The notes below the pieces were generated by a model that was not told the origin of the DNA, ran no database searches, and worked only from the letters and a program-made list of their open reading frames with translations. DNA of 6,424 bases from JBBRCE01 sp038205115 (GTDB taxonomy: Bacteria; Planctomycetota; Planctomycetia; Pirellulales; JBBRCE01): positions 1-6,424 of the forward strand of contig JBBRCE010000103.1 in assembly GCA_038205115.1 (NCBI GenBank), read 5' to 3'. This document shows, in pieces, positions 1 through 5,155 of this stretch. Within the stretch, counting starts at the first letter, position 1. The number at the start of each line of letters is the position of its first letter. The position numbers and the translations under genes are program-made.

Positions 1-1
1 T

Positions 2-757
2 GCAACGGGACCAAGCGTGGTGGTTACACCAATCCTCACGATCGCTAGCCATGTGGTCAGCGGCAACACGGTCTGGGACGGATATTTGGACTTGGCCAAC
101 AACAAGCTTGTTGTGCAGACCGGCGGACTCAGCGGCACGGCGTTACAAGACGCCGTGAAGCAAGTCGCTAGTCAAGTGAAGTCCGGTTACAACCTGGCGA
201 ACGGTAGCGCGACACTGTGGATGGGCACCGGCATCGGCAGTTCATCTGCTGCCGCCGACACGCGCCGCATCGTCGGCCTGGCGGTGTTCCAGAACAACAC
301 CAAGTCGTTCGGATCATTGGACGGCACGGTCAGCGACGGCACGGGCAGCGCGTTCATCACCAGCTTCGGCACTGCCACGGTGGCCAAGAACGACACGCTG
401 GTCAAATTCACCTACTTCGGTGATACCGATCTCGACGGCGTGATCACCGCTGGCGATTACGCCAACATCGATTTGGCGTTCGCTCACCAACAAACGCTTG
501 GCCCGCAAACCGGCTGGGCCAACGGAGACTTCGACTACGACGGCTCGATCACTGCCGCCGACTACTCGCTGATGGATTCGGCTTTTGCGGCACAAAGTGG
601 TGCTTTGTCTGGCGAAGTCCATACACTGGGTTCGCTCGGTGGCTCGCCAGTCTCGGTCACCGCCGTGCCAGAACCGAGCACTTGGCTACTCGGACTGATG
701 GGCATCATTGGCCTCTTGGCCATGGCGCACCGCCGCCGGATGCAAATTGCCAAGTAA
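2..757 (+). CDS. PEP-CTERM exported protein with two dockerin-type repeats (5' partial)
   Basis: The reading frame is already open at the left edge (codons begin at position 2), so the N-terminus and signal peptide are missing; the GTG at 17 is probably not the start. Counting from that GTG, residues 20-135 form a beta-rich region typical of large planctomycete exported proteins (DGYLDLANNKLVVQTGG, then LVKFTYFGD). Two acidic calcium-loop repeats follow: DTDLDGVITAGDY (136-148) and DFDYDGSITAADY (171-183), the pattern of a dockerin type I pair. The C-terminus is a sorting signal: VPEPSTWLL (217-225), a hydrophobic span (about 222-236) and an Arg-rich tail HRRRMQIAK. By family knowledge this is processed by an exosortase/archaeosortase-type system and the protein ends up at or outside the cell surface. 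The binding partner or substrate cannot be read from this piece. It is the last gene of its transcript, since a strong terminator follows 29 bp after the stop. Confidence 0.85.
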   Translation, partial: ATGPSVVVTPILTIASHVVSGNTVWDGYLDLANNKLVVQTGGLSGTALQDAVKQVASQVKSGYNLANGSATLWMGTGIGSSSAAADTRRIVGLAVFQNNTKSFGSLDGTVSDGTGSAFITSFGTATVAKNDTLVKFTYFGDTDLDGVITAGDYANIDLAFAHQQTLGPQTGWANGDFDYDGSITAADYSLMDSAFAAQSGALSGEVHTLGSLGGSPVSVTAVPEPSTWLLGLMGIIGLLAMAHRRRMQIAK

Positions 758-786
758 GCATTGCAACCTTAATGAGTTCAGATTTT

Positions 787-832
787 GCCTGTTGCGTCGC
801 GAACCACGTTCGCGGCGCAGCAGGCGTTTTTT
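787..832 (+). terminator. Rho-independent terminator after the PEP-CTERM gene
   Basis: Arms 787-804 and 808-825 pair over 18 bp with only two G-U wobbles, around a CAC loop (805-807). The 3' arm is followed by G and six T residues (827-832). The opposite strand has no matching T run, so it works for plus-strand transcription and closes the PEP-CTERM gene. Confidence 0.92.
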
Positions 833-833
833 G

Positions 834-1082
834 TTGGCCAACTTGCGGCGGCCGTTTCGTTTTGACGAGCGGCGACAATTTCAAATTCTCGCTGTATGTT
901 GCCACGTCATTTTTGTTGTTTGCAATCAACAGGCTGTCGGAACCGTTGCTTGCGCTATCCGCCGCGCTGGCGGAGCTCGGCGTCTTTCCATTGAGGACGC
1001 TCCGTTGGTGGAGTGGGTTGCGGCGTGTCCGTGCGTCGATCGATCAGCGAGTGATTCGCGCAGGTAGAGCAGCGATTGGCGC
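834..1082. other. Intergenic stretch with no recognisable gene
   Basis: Between the terminator and the trpD stop codon there are open frames on both strands, but none has a ribosome binding site, a recognisable domain or a natural boundary: the plus-strand frames start inside the preceding gene. A short imperfect hairpin (about 974-1004, GGCGTC against GACGCT) lies downstream of trpD but has no T run. The whole gap from the PEP-CTERM stop to the trpD stop is about 325 bp and otherwise appears empty. Confidence 0.6.
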
Positions 1083-2111
1083 TTAAAGGCTGGCGTCCGT
1101 AGGCTGGTTACTGCGCTGCTTCAAACGCTGCAGCAGTTCGCTGACTGCGCCGGAATCGATGGCCTGACGAGCGAGTGCCATGCATTGCCGCAGCGTGGTC
1201 GCCTTATCGGCTGTAAAGAGTGCGGCGGCCGCATTGATCAAGACAATGTCGCGCGCGGCATTGTTCTCGCCGGCGAAAACGCCGCTGATCACGTCCGCGC
1301 TTTCGGCCGGTCCGGCGACTTCCAGCATCGCGAGTTCGGCCGGTTCCACGTCAAAATCGGCCGGCGTCCAGATCGAGTCTCTTCGACCAGCATTGCTGAC
1401 TTCCGTGACGTATGTCGGCCCGAAGGTTGCGACTTCGCCCAACCGATTGTCACCGCAAATGACAAGCGCGCGGCGCGTGCCTAATCGCTGCAGCACGGCC
1501 GCCATTCGATGTCTCAGTTCCGGCAGGCCAACGCCCAGCAATTGGCATGGGGCGTGCGCCGGATTGGTCAGTGGACCTAGCAGGTTGAAGACGGTGCGAA
1601 TGCCAAGCTGCTTACGGACGGCGGCCACTTGCTTCATCGCCGGATGCAGCAGCGGCGCGAAGCAAAAGCAGATGCCGAGTTCGTTCAGGCAGGCCGTTAT
1701 GGTGGGCAGGTCGGCTTCAATGTTGACGCCCAGCGCCGCCAACACATCGGCCGAGCCGCTGCGACTGGTGACGCTGCGGTTGCCGTGCTTGGCCACCGGC
1801 ACGCCCGCAGCGGCGGTGACGAGCGCTGCCGCCGTGCTGATGTTGAATGTTTTGCTGCCCACTCCGCCGGTGCCGCAGGTGTCGATCAGTGTCGCATGCC
1901 GGCTGACGATCGGCGTCATGTGTTGTCGCATGGCGGCGGCTGCGCCGGCGATCTCATCCACCGTTTCGCCTTTGGCGGCCAGTGCCGTCAGCAGCAAGCC
2001 AATCTCTTGTGGCGAGCATTCCCCGCGCATGATCGAATCGAAAGCCGCCCGAGTTTGTTCGAGCGACAAGTCCTGACCGCCGGCGAGTTGACCGAGCGTT
2101 TCGCGAAGCAT
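1083..2111 (-). CDS. trpD: Anthranilate phosphoribosyltransferase TrpD
   Basis: Second step of tryptophan synthesis: anthranilate plus PRPP gives N-(5-phosphoribosyl)anthranilate and pyrophosphate, in the cytosol. The product is 342 residues, normal for the family. An N-terminal helical domain (about 1-68) precedes the catalytic domain. Visible motifs are the PRPP loop CGTGGVGSKTFN (79-90), KHGNR (108-112), SGSADVLAALGV (118-129), RKQLGIRTVFNLLGPLTNP (166-184) and the C-terminal RDIVLINAAAALF (287-299). I chose the ATG at 2111 because homology begins there; the frame stays open to 2312, but that extension has no TrpD-like sequence. No Shine-Dalgarno is visible, and a promoter at 2145-2174 fits a leader of about 27 nt. 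Odd points: the usual Asp after GTGG is Val84, and the usual D-E pair of the later metal-binding motif reads NRLGE (222-226), so one Asp is Gly. No other trp genes adjoin it. Confidence 0.93.
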   Translation of the reverse strand: MLRETLGQLAGGQDLSLEQTRAAFDSIMRGECSPQEIGLLLTALAAKGETVDEIAGAAAAMRQHMTPIVSRHATLIDTCGTGGVGSKTFNISTAAALVTAAAGVPVAKHGNRSVTSRSGSADVLAALGVNIEADLPTITACLNELGICFCFAPLLHPAMKQVAAVRKQLGIRTVFNLLGPLTNPAHAPCQLLGVGLPELRHRMAAVLQRLGTRRALVICGDNRLGEVATFGPTYVTEVSNAGRRDSIWTPADFDVEPAELAMLEVAGPAESADVISGVFAGENNAARDIVLINAAAALFTADKATTLRQCMALARQAIDSGAVSELLQRLKQRSNQPTDASL

Positions 2112-2144
2112 GAGGTTCTGCGGAGGTGCTGAGATTTTCGCTCG

Positions 2145-2174
2145 ATTGTACTGCAAATCTTTGGCCGATGTCAG
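2145..2174 (-). promoter_or_regulatory. Probable sigma-70 type promoter of trpD
   Basis: Reading the minus strand, CTGACA (2174-2169) and TACAAT (2150-2145) each match the -35 and -10 consensus at five of six bases, separated by 18 bp. Transcription would start near 2138, about 27 nt before the chosen trpD ATG. This supports the short start over the frame extending to 2312. No attenuator-like leader peptide was recognised. Confidence 0.5.
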
Positions 2175-2345
2175 CGATCCGCGATTGGCCCTGCCGACGC
2201 CATCGGCGAGTTCCGGCCGCGCGGGTTCAATTCGCTCATTCCGCCGACATTGTCGCCGAAATGCAGGCCGGCAATTTTCCGAGACTTTCGGCTCTCGTGG
2301 CAGGTTGGCCACCGATCCCGCGGTGGCGGCCGAAACTTGGTGACA

Positions 2346-2366
2346 GCGAGTGCCGGCAGCACTCGC
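2346..2366. repeat. Perfect 8-bp inverted repeat upstream of ssrA
   Basis: GCGAGTGC (2346-2353) and GCACTCGC (2359-2366) are exact inverted repeats around a 5-nt centre. The right arm overlaps where the -35 element of the ssrA promoter should lie. It could be an operator, or a hairpin ending transcription from the left, although no T run follows. Confidence 0.6.
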
Positions 2367-2385
2367 CGCGCTGGGCTGCGGCAGC

Positions 2386-2391
2386 TATAAT
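2386..2391 (+). promoter_or_regulatory. -10 box (TATAAT) of the ssrA promoter
   Basis: A perfect TATAAT lies 17 nt before the mature tmRNA 5' end at 2409. That places the transcription start near 2398, leaving a leader of about 10 nt for RNase P to remove. No good -35 hexamer is present at 16-18 bp; the area is GC-rich and lies in the inverted repeat at 2346-2366. Confidence 0.65.
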
Positions 2392-2503
2392 GAGTTCGCA
2401 ATCGCGCAGGGGGCGAACTGGGTTCGACCGGATAGCCTGAAGTGCCGGTGGCGTGCCGTGGTTGATCAGCAGGCCACGTAAATAGCTGATCACATCTTCA
2501 ATT

Positions 2504-2533
2504 GCTGAAGATACTTTTGCTTTGGCTGCCTAG
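2504..2533 (+). other. tmRNA tag reading frame AEDTFALAA
   Basis: Codons GCT GAA GAT ACT TTT GCT TTG GCT GCC TAG give a nine-residue proteolysis tag ending in the typical ALAA. The resume codon is set by pseudoknot 1 ending at 2492, 11 nt upstream, the same distance as in E. coli tmRNA as I recall it. The first tag residue added to the stalled chain is the Ala carried by tmRNA itself. Confidence 0.9.
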
Positions 2534-2636
2534 TTAAATAGGTAGTCCGGTCTGCGGGCTTTTGTCGGAGAGGCCCAAAAGTCCGTCACCAATTCCGGAT
2601 CGTCGCGAGTCACTGCTGGGCACGCTCGCGGCTAAA

Positions 2637-4067
2637 TTACGTTCCTGGCTTGCCGCGTCGGAACCCCGTCGGTTGGGGATCGCGTGGCGAAAGCGGAAAT
2701 GATCCGACTACGCACGTAGAAGCCGTCATGGAAATATCGCGGGACGCGGGTTCAATTCCCGCCGCCTCCACTTTGCCAGGACCTACCAACTGGCGACGAT
2801 CAGCGTCAAAACCCTTGTCACCACGAGGGTTTTGACGTTCTTGGCCTGGCTTGTCACTGCCAACCGCTGACACCGAATATCCCTCAGCGCCGCTCGAAAT
2901 GCAGCGCCCGTGCAGCGCGACGTTTTCTTTTGCCTCTGACTTTGCAACATGTTCCGGGTTTGTTCGGAGGGTCGGAAGATTCGCCAAGGCGCGCGCCTGA
3001 TCGCCAATGCCGATGTGCGTATACCGCATGGTCATGCGAATGTCCGAATGCCGAGCAAGCTCTTTGGCTTCCGGGAGCGTTGCTCCATTTCGCATCAGTT
3101 CCGTAATATGCGAATGCCGGCCAGCCGCATGAAAATCGGCGATTCCATTTTCATTTTCATAGGGAATCCCGACGCGTTCCAAATCCTGACGGACCATGAG
3201 CCACGTTTTTCGTCCCGCAAGTTTGGGAAAAAGCTTTTCGCCTGATACCAAATTCACAAGCCATTCACGAAGTCTCACTACAAGGTCCGGATGCATGGGA
3301 AGCACGTCTTTCCGTCGATGCTTCGAACAAGCTGCCTCGACGGTCAGTGTTGGCGGTGAAGCCTCAAGATTGAAACTCCGCGCCGTTAGACTGGCGATTT
3401 CGGCCTTGCGAAGCCCAGTCATGTATGAAAGTAGGTACAGCCGTGCCCGTTGCTCGCCGGTCATCGACTGAATGCGAATACCGCTATTCTGCGCCGAATG
3501 CAATAACTTCGACAATTCAGCGGGCTCCAGTGCGCGACGTTTATGCCGAACGTCCACTGCTGTATTCAACCGTTCCAGGCCGACCATGGGATTGATGAGC
3601 AGTCGTTTCGTCGCCACGCACCAATAACAAAACGAGGCCATCGCCTGCAAGTAATGGTTGTAGGTCTTATGCCCCAGGTCATTGCTTTTTCGGAGCGATC
3701 GCATGAATGTCCGCACCAACTCCGACTCAATGTCGCCCAGATTTTGAAAACCACAGCCCTCGACGATTCGTCGCGTCCGCGTCATCGTCAAACGAACGTA
3801 CTTCGGCGAATTGTCGGTCAGGCTTTGCTCAAATGCCGTCAAATGTTCGCCGATTGGGGAGAGTTTTTTCTCGGCGAGCCGCTCTTGTTCGGGATCGATC
3901 AGCCCTGAGATTCGCAATCGGGCTTCGCCCTCCAGCTTGGCGGCCAATTGCTCGGTCAGGCCGCGATCGGTGAAGCCCTTGACCGTTTTGCGTTTGCCGA
4001 AGTGATCGGTGTATTGGATCGAGTACGGCGTGTTCTTGCGTTTGCTGCGTTTGAAAATCGAAGCCAT
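2637..4067 (-). CDS. Tyrosine recombinase (site-specific integrase)
   Basis: The integrase inserts and excises the element at the ssrA 3' end. The product is 476 residues from the ATG at 4067, which has GGAGG 10 nt upstream (4078-4082) and lies 1 nt after the stop of the HTH gene, so the two are probably translationally coupled. An ATG at 4091 would add 8 residues without such a site. An N-terminal arm-binding-like basic region (1-55) and a SAM-like core-binding domain (about 70-170) precede the catalytic domain (about 180-365). Catalytic residues seen are Arg220 (TGLRKAEI), Lys249, the box HAAGRH with His313/Arg317, His340 (LARHSDI) and nucleophile Tyr349 (MRYTHI). The HxxR box has one extra residue. 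Residues 433-476 are encoded antisense to tmRNA (VEAAGIEPASR and on) and are probably not a conserved domain. All catalytic positions are present, so the enzyme may be active. Confidence 0.93.
   Translation of the reverse strand: MASIFKRSKRKNTPYSIQYTDHFGKRKTVKGFTDRGLTEQLAAKLEGEARLRISGLIDPEQERLAEKKLSPIGEHLTAFEQSLTDNSPKYVRLTMTRTRRIVEGCGFQNLGDIESELVRTFMRSLRKSNDLGHKTYNHYLQAMASFCYWCVATKRLLINPMVGLERLNTAVDVRHKRRALEPAELSKLLHSAQNSGIRIQSMTGEQRARLYLLSYMTGLRKAEIASLTARSFNLEASPPTLTVEAACSKHRRKDVLPMHPDLVVRLREWLVNLVSGEKLFPKLAGRKTWLMVRQDLERVGIPYENENGIADFHAAGRHSHITELMRNGATLPEAKELARHSDIRMTMRYTHIGIGDQARALANLPTLRTNPEHVAKSEAKENVALHGRCISSGAEGYSVSAVGSDKPGQERQNPRGDKGFDADRRQLVGPGKVEAAGIEPASRDISMTASTCVVGSFPLSPRDPQPTGFRRGKPGT
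2746..2770. other. Probable attachment site (attL) in the ssrA 3' end
   Basis: An integrase gene begins immediately beyond the tmRNA 3' end and tmRNA is left whole, the usual result when an element integrates into the T-arm/acceptor part of ssrA and restores it with its own copy. The exact core cannot be fixed without the other junction, which is outside the window; no second copy of this segment was seen in the window. Confidence 0.65.
2804..2837 (+). terminator. 15-bp hairpin just past ssrA, possible substitute terminator
   Basis: Arms 2804-2818 and 2823-2837 pair over 15 bp with one G-U wobble, around loop CACC. The stem carries AAAACCC against GGGTTTT, the look of a short bidirectional terminator. 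An outer 8-bp pairing with one bulged A (GCCAGG-A-CC from 2775, GGCCTGGC to 2850) encloses it. It lies 33 nt after the tmRNA 3' end, inside the antisense integrase frame. No long T run follows the stem, so termination is inferred. Confidence 0.5.
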
Positions 4068-4068
4068 G

Positions 4069-4314
4069 TTAGGGGTTCCTCCGGTGTTCATTTTCGCGCG
4101 CTGCTGGAATTGGGCAACCCTCAGCGATCCATTTTTTAATTTCGGCGTATTGCCAACGCACTAAACCGCCGAGACGCATGGGTTCCGGCACGCGAACCGC
4201 GCTTCGCAACCGCCATAGTGTTCGGGTGGACACTTTGATAATCCGTGCGAATTCTACTGCCGTGATCAAACTTGCATGCTCCGTTTCTTCGCCGGAACCA
4301 TTTACGTACGACAT
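4069..4314 (-). CDS. AlpA/MerR-like helix-turn-helix protein, likely excisionase
   Basis: An 81-residue DNA-binding protein of the small excisionase/AlpA type. The HTH spans about residues 16-62: LITAVEFARIIKVSTRTLWR, then PMRLGGLVRWQYAEIKKWI, the pattern of HTH_17-like domains in which the wing carries LGG..RW. I chose the ATG at 4314 because AGGAG (4323-4327) lies 8 nt upstream; the frame stays open to 4404, but that part runs through a terminator hairpin. The stop codon is 1 nt before the integrase ATG, and the integrase ribosome site lies within its last codons. Such proteins bend DNA for excision or switch on integrase transcription. Which role applies here is inference from position. 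Confidence 0.82.
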   Translation of the reverse strand: MSYVNGSGEETEHASLITAVEFARIIKVSTRTLWRLRSAVRVPEPMRLGGLVRWQYAEIKKWIAEGCPIPAARENEHRRNP

Positions 4315-4345
4315 CGCAACTTCTCCTGATTTTTTGTCCGCGCAT

Positions 4346-4370
4346 AAAAACGGGGACGTTGCCGTCCCCG
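4346..4370 (-). terminator. Intrinsic terminator or attenuator ahead of xis-int
   Basis: CGGGGACG (4351-4358) and CGTCCCCG (4363-4370) form a perfect 8-bp stem with loop TTGC. Reading the minus strand, five T residues follow (4350-4346). It separates the small transfer-type genes from xis-int. Only 31 bp lie between the T run and the HTH start codon, too little for an ordinary complete promoter downstream of it. Read-through or a promoter overlapping the hairpin may therefore set xis-int expression. Confidence 0.8.
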
Positions 4371-4396
4371 CACCAATTCGAATTTTTCGCAATGAA

Positions 4397-4549
4397 CTAT
4401 CCAAAGAAGCTCCGCAGCAGATAGCTCACGACCGACGCCGTGGCCGGATTCTTGGAGAAGAATCGCTCGACGAACTGCCAGCAGAACCAAACCAGCAATC
4501 CAAACGGCAATAATACGAGGAACAGAGTTTCCCACATTGCATGCAACAT
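4397..4549 (-). CDS. Small (50-residue) single-span membrane protein
   Basis: Not a recognised family. The frame begins MLHAMWETLFLVLLPFGLLV and continues WFCWQFVERF, then a short cytosolic-looking tail FSKNPATASVVSYLLRSFFG. Residues 6-25 form one strong membrane segment rich in Leu, Phe and Trp. GGAG (4559-4562) lies 9 nt before the ATG at 4549; a second ATG at 4537 is possible. The start is 3 nt after the stop of the preceding gene, an operon-like join, and a terminator follows 26 bp after the stop. Competing frames here give Cys- and Arg-rich or Ser-rich sequence with no sense of a protein. It may be a membrane component of the transfer apparatus encoded upstream, by position only. Confidence 0.66.
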   Translation of the reverse strand: MLHAMWETLFLVLLPFGLLVWFCWQFVERFFSKNPATASVVSYLLRSFFG

Positions 4550-4552
4550 GAC

Positions 4553-4858
4553 TCATCGCTCCGGTTCGAGTTGTTTTTCGTCACGGCCGTGAACGCCACG
4601 GTCCTCACCTTGCCGCATTCGCTCGCTTAAAATCGAATCGCGGCCTTTTGAACTTTCATCTTCCAGGTCTCGGTCGTCGCTACGCCGGGCTTCCGCCACT
4701 TCGCCGGGCGTTTTCGTACCAAAAACGCCATATTCGGATTGTTGTGCGACGTTCGACTCCGGGTACAACGCGGCTCTCAGTTCCCTCAGGCCCTGACAAC
4801 CCATACCCGAGGCGTGTTCGCTGCCCCATTTCTGTTGTGTTTCAGCTTCTGTCGCCAT
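4553..4858 (-). CDS. Hydrophilic hypothetical protein (101 residues)
   Basis: No family recognised. The start at 4858 has GAGGG about 6 nt upstream, and the preceding membrane-protein frame ends 18 nt before it. The protein has no membrane segment or signal peptide. It contains a short region LRELRAALYPESNVAQQSEY (25-44), then VFGTKTPGEVAEARR (45-59), then a strongly charged tail rich in Asp, Glu, Arg and Lys that ends QLEPER. The tail reads as disordered or helical. Position between two membrane proteins and downstream of a coupling ATPase suggests an accessory cytosolic part of the same element; nothing in the sequence shows a reaction. Confidence 0.68.
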   Translation of the reverse strand: MATEAETQQKWGSEHASGMGCQGLRELRAALYPESNVAQQSEYGVFGTKTPGEVAEARRSDDRDLEDESSKGRDSILSERMRQGEDRGVHGRDEKQLEPER

Positions 4859-4876
4859 GGATTCCCTCGCCTAAGG

Positions 4877-5110
4877 CTAAAAAAGATCACCTCGCATTTC
4901 GCGGAACCGTTCCGCGATTGTTTCCTGCTCCAGAACCAAGTCGTGCATCATCGATACCCGCGAATTCTGGCTGTTTTCGGTAAAACTGACGGTGGTATAG
5001 ACGCAGCCTCCGGCAATCATCAAATACAACGCGAGAGAGGGCGACAAGGGAGCTACAAGCACGCCCGCGACGAGCAAAAACGCCGGTTCGACATATTGCT
5101 TGATGGTCAC
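4877..5110 (-). CDS. Membrane protein, downstream half of a split gene (77 residues)
   Basis: Family not recognised. The GTG at 5110 opens a 77-residue frame starting MTIKQYVEPA, with two membrane segments (about 8-21 and 26-40: FLLVAGVLVAPL and LALYLMIAGGCVYTT) and a charged helical tail HDLVLEQETIAERFREMRGD. No ribosome binding site precedes the GTG. The frame continues upstream without a stop through SGWPIFARIFRNWSE to a TAA at 5156-5158, and beyond that TAA it is the same frame as the 102-residue membrane protein. I therefore think this is the C-terminal half of one protein of about 195 residues broken by a nonsense codon, rather than a separate gene. If it is expressed alone, reinitiation after the TAA would be needed. 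Confidence 0.55.
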   Translation of the reverse strand: MTIKQYVEPAFLLVAGVLVAPLSPSLALYLMIAGGCVYTTVSFTENSQNSRVSMMHDLVLEQETIAERFREMRGDLF

Positions 5111-5155
5111 TTCGGACCAATTGCGAAATATGCGCGCGAAGATTGGCCAACCACT

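Larger units (their letters stand above)
2409..2770 (+). ncRNA. ssrA: tmRNA (transfer-messenger RNA), complete
   Basis: tmRNA rescues stalled ribosomes with SmpB and tags the nascent chain for proteolysis. The 5' end GGGGGCG (2409-2415), followed by the hallmark GGTTCGACCGG (2421-2431), pairs over 7 bp with CGCCTCC (2763-2769); 2770 is the discriminator A. The T stem is GCGGG/CCCGC (2746-2750, 2758-2762) with loop TTCAATT. Pseudoknot 1 is visible: CGTGG/CCACG (2457-2461, 2474-2478) and TGATCAGC/GCTGATCA (2463-2470, 2485-2492). Eleven nt later comes the resume codon GCT (2504), giving the tag AEDTFALAA and stop TAG (2531-2533). The stop sits in a 9-bp helix 5 (GGCTGCCTA with TAGGTAGTC). Further pseudoknot stems follow, such as 2557-2588. 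CCA is not encoded (CTT at 2771-2773), so it must be added. The last 134 nt are overlapped in antisense by the integrase gene. Confidence 0.96.

Noticed and set aside
974..1004. Hairpin downstream of trpD as its terminator
   Set aside because: Short, imperfect stem without a T run on the minus strand.
682..1086. Open frames across the gap after the PEP-CTERM gene, on the plus strand
   Set aside because: They start inside the PEP-CTERM gene, run through its terminator hairpin, lack ribosome sites and show no recognisable protein features.
1180..2132. Long plus-strand frames opposite trpD
   Set aside because: They are antisense shadows of a clearly conserved trpD frame and show Arg- or Ala-rich sequence without domains.
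2112..2312. N-terminal extension of TrpD by 67 residues
   Set aside because: The extension has no family similarity, would place the start upstream of the best promoter match, and the ATG at 2111 gives the normal TrpD length.
2485..2509. tmRNA tag in the frame directly after AAATAG (GAT CAC ATC ...)
   Set aside because: That frame stops after six codons without an ALAA-like end, and GCTGATCA is already used in pseudoknot 1.
4302..4556. 84-residue minus-strand frame with a hydrophobic patch
   Set aside because: It shares a hydrophobic stretch by frame overlap only, runs through the terminator and past the start of the HTH gene, and has an Arg-rich, unprotein-like remainder.
4887..5150. 87-residue minus-strand frame overlapping the downstream membrane protein
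   Set aside because: Arg-rich shadow frame; the alternative frame gives clean membrane segments and joins in frame to the upstream membrane protein.
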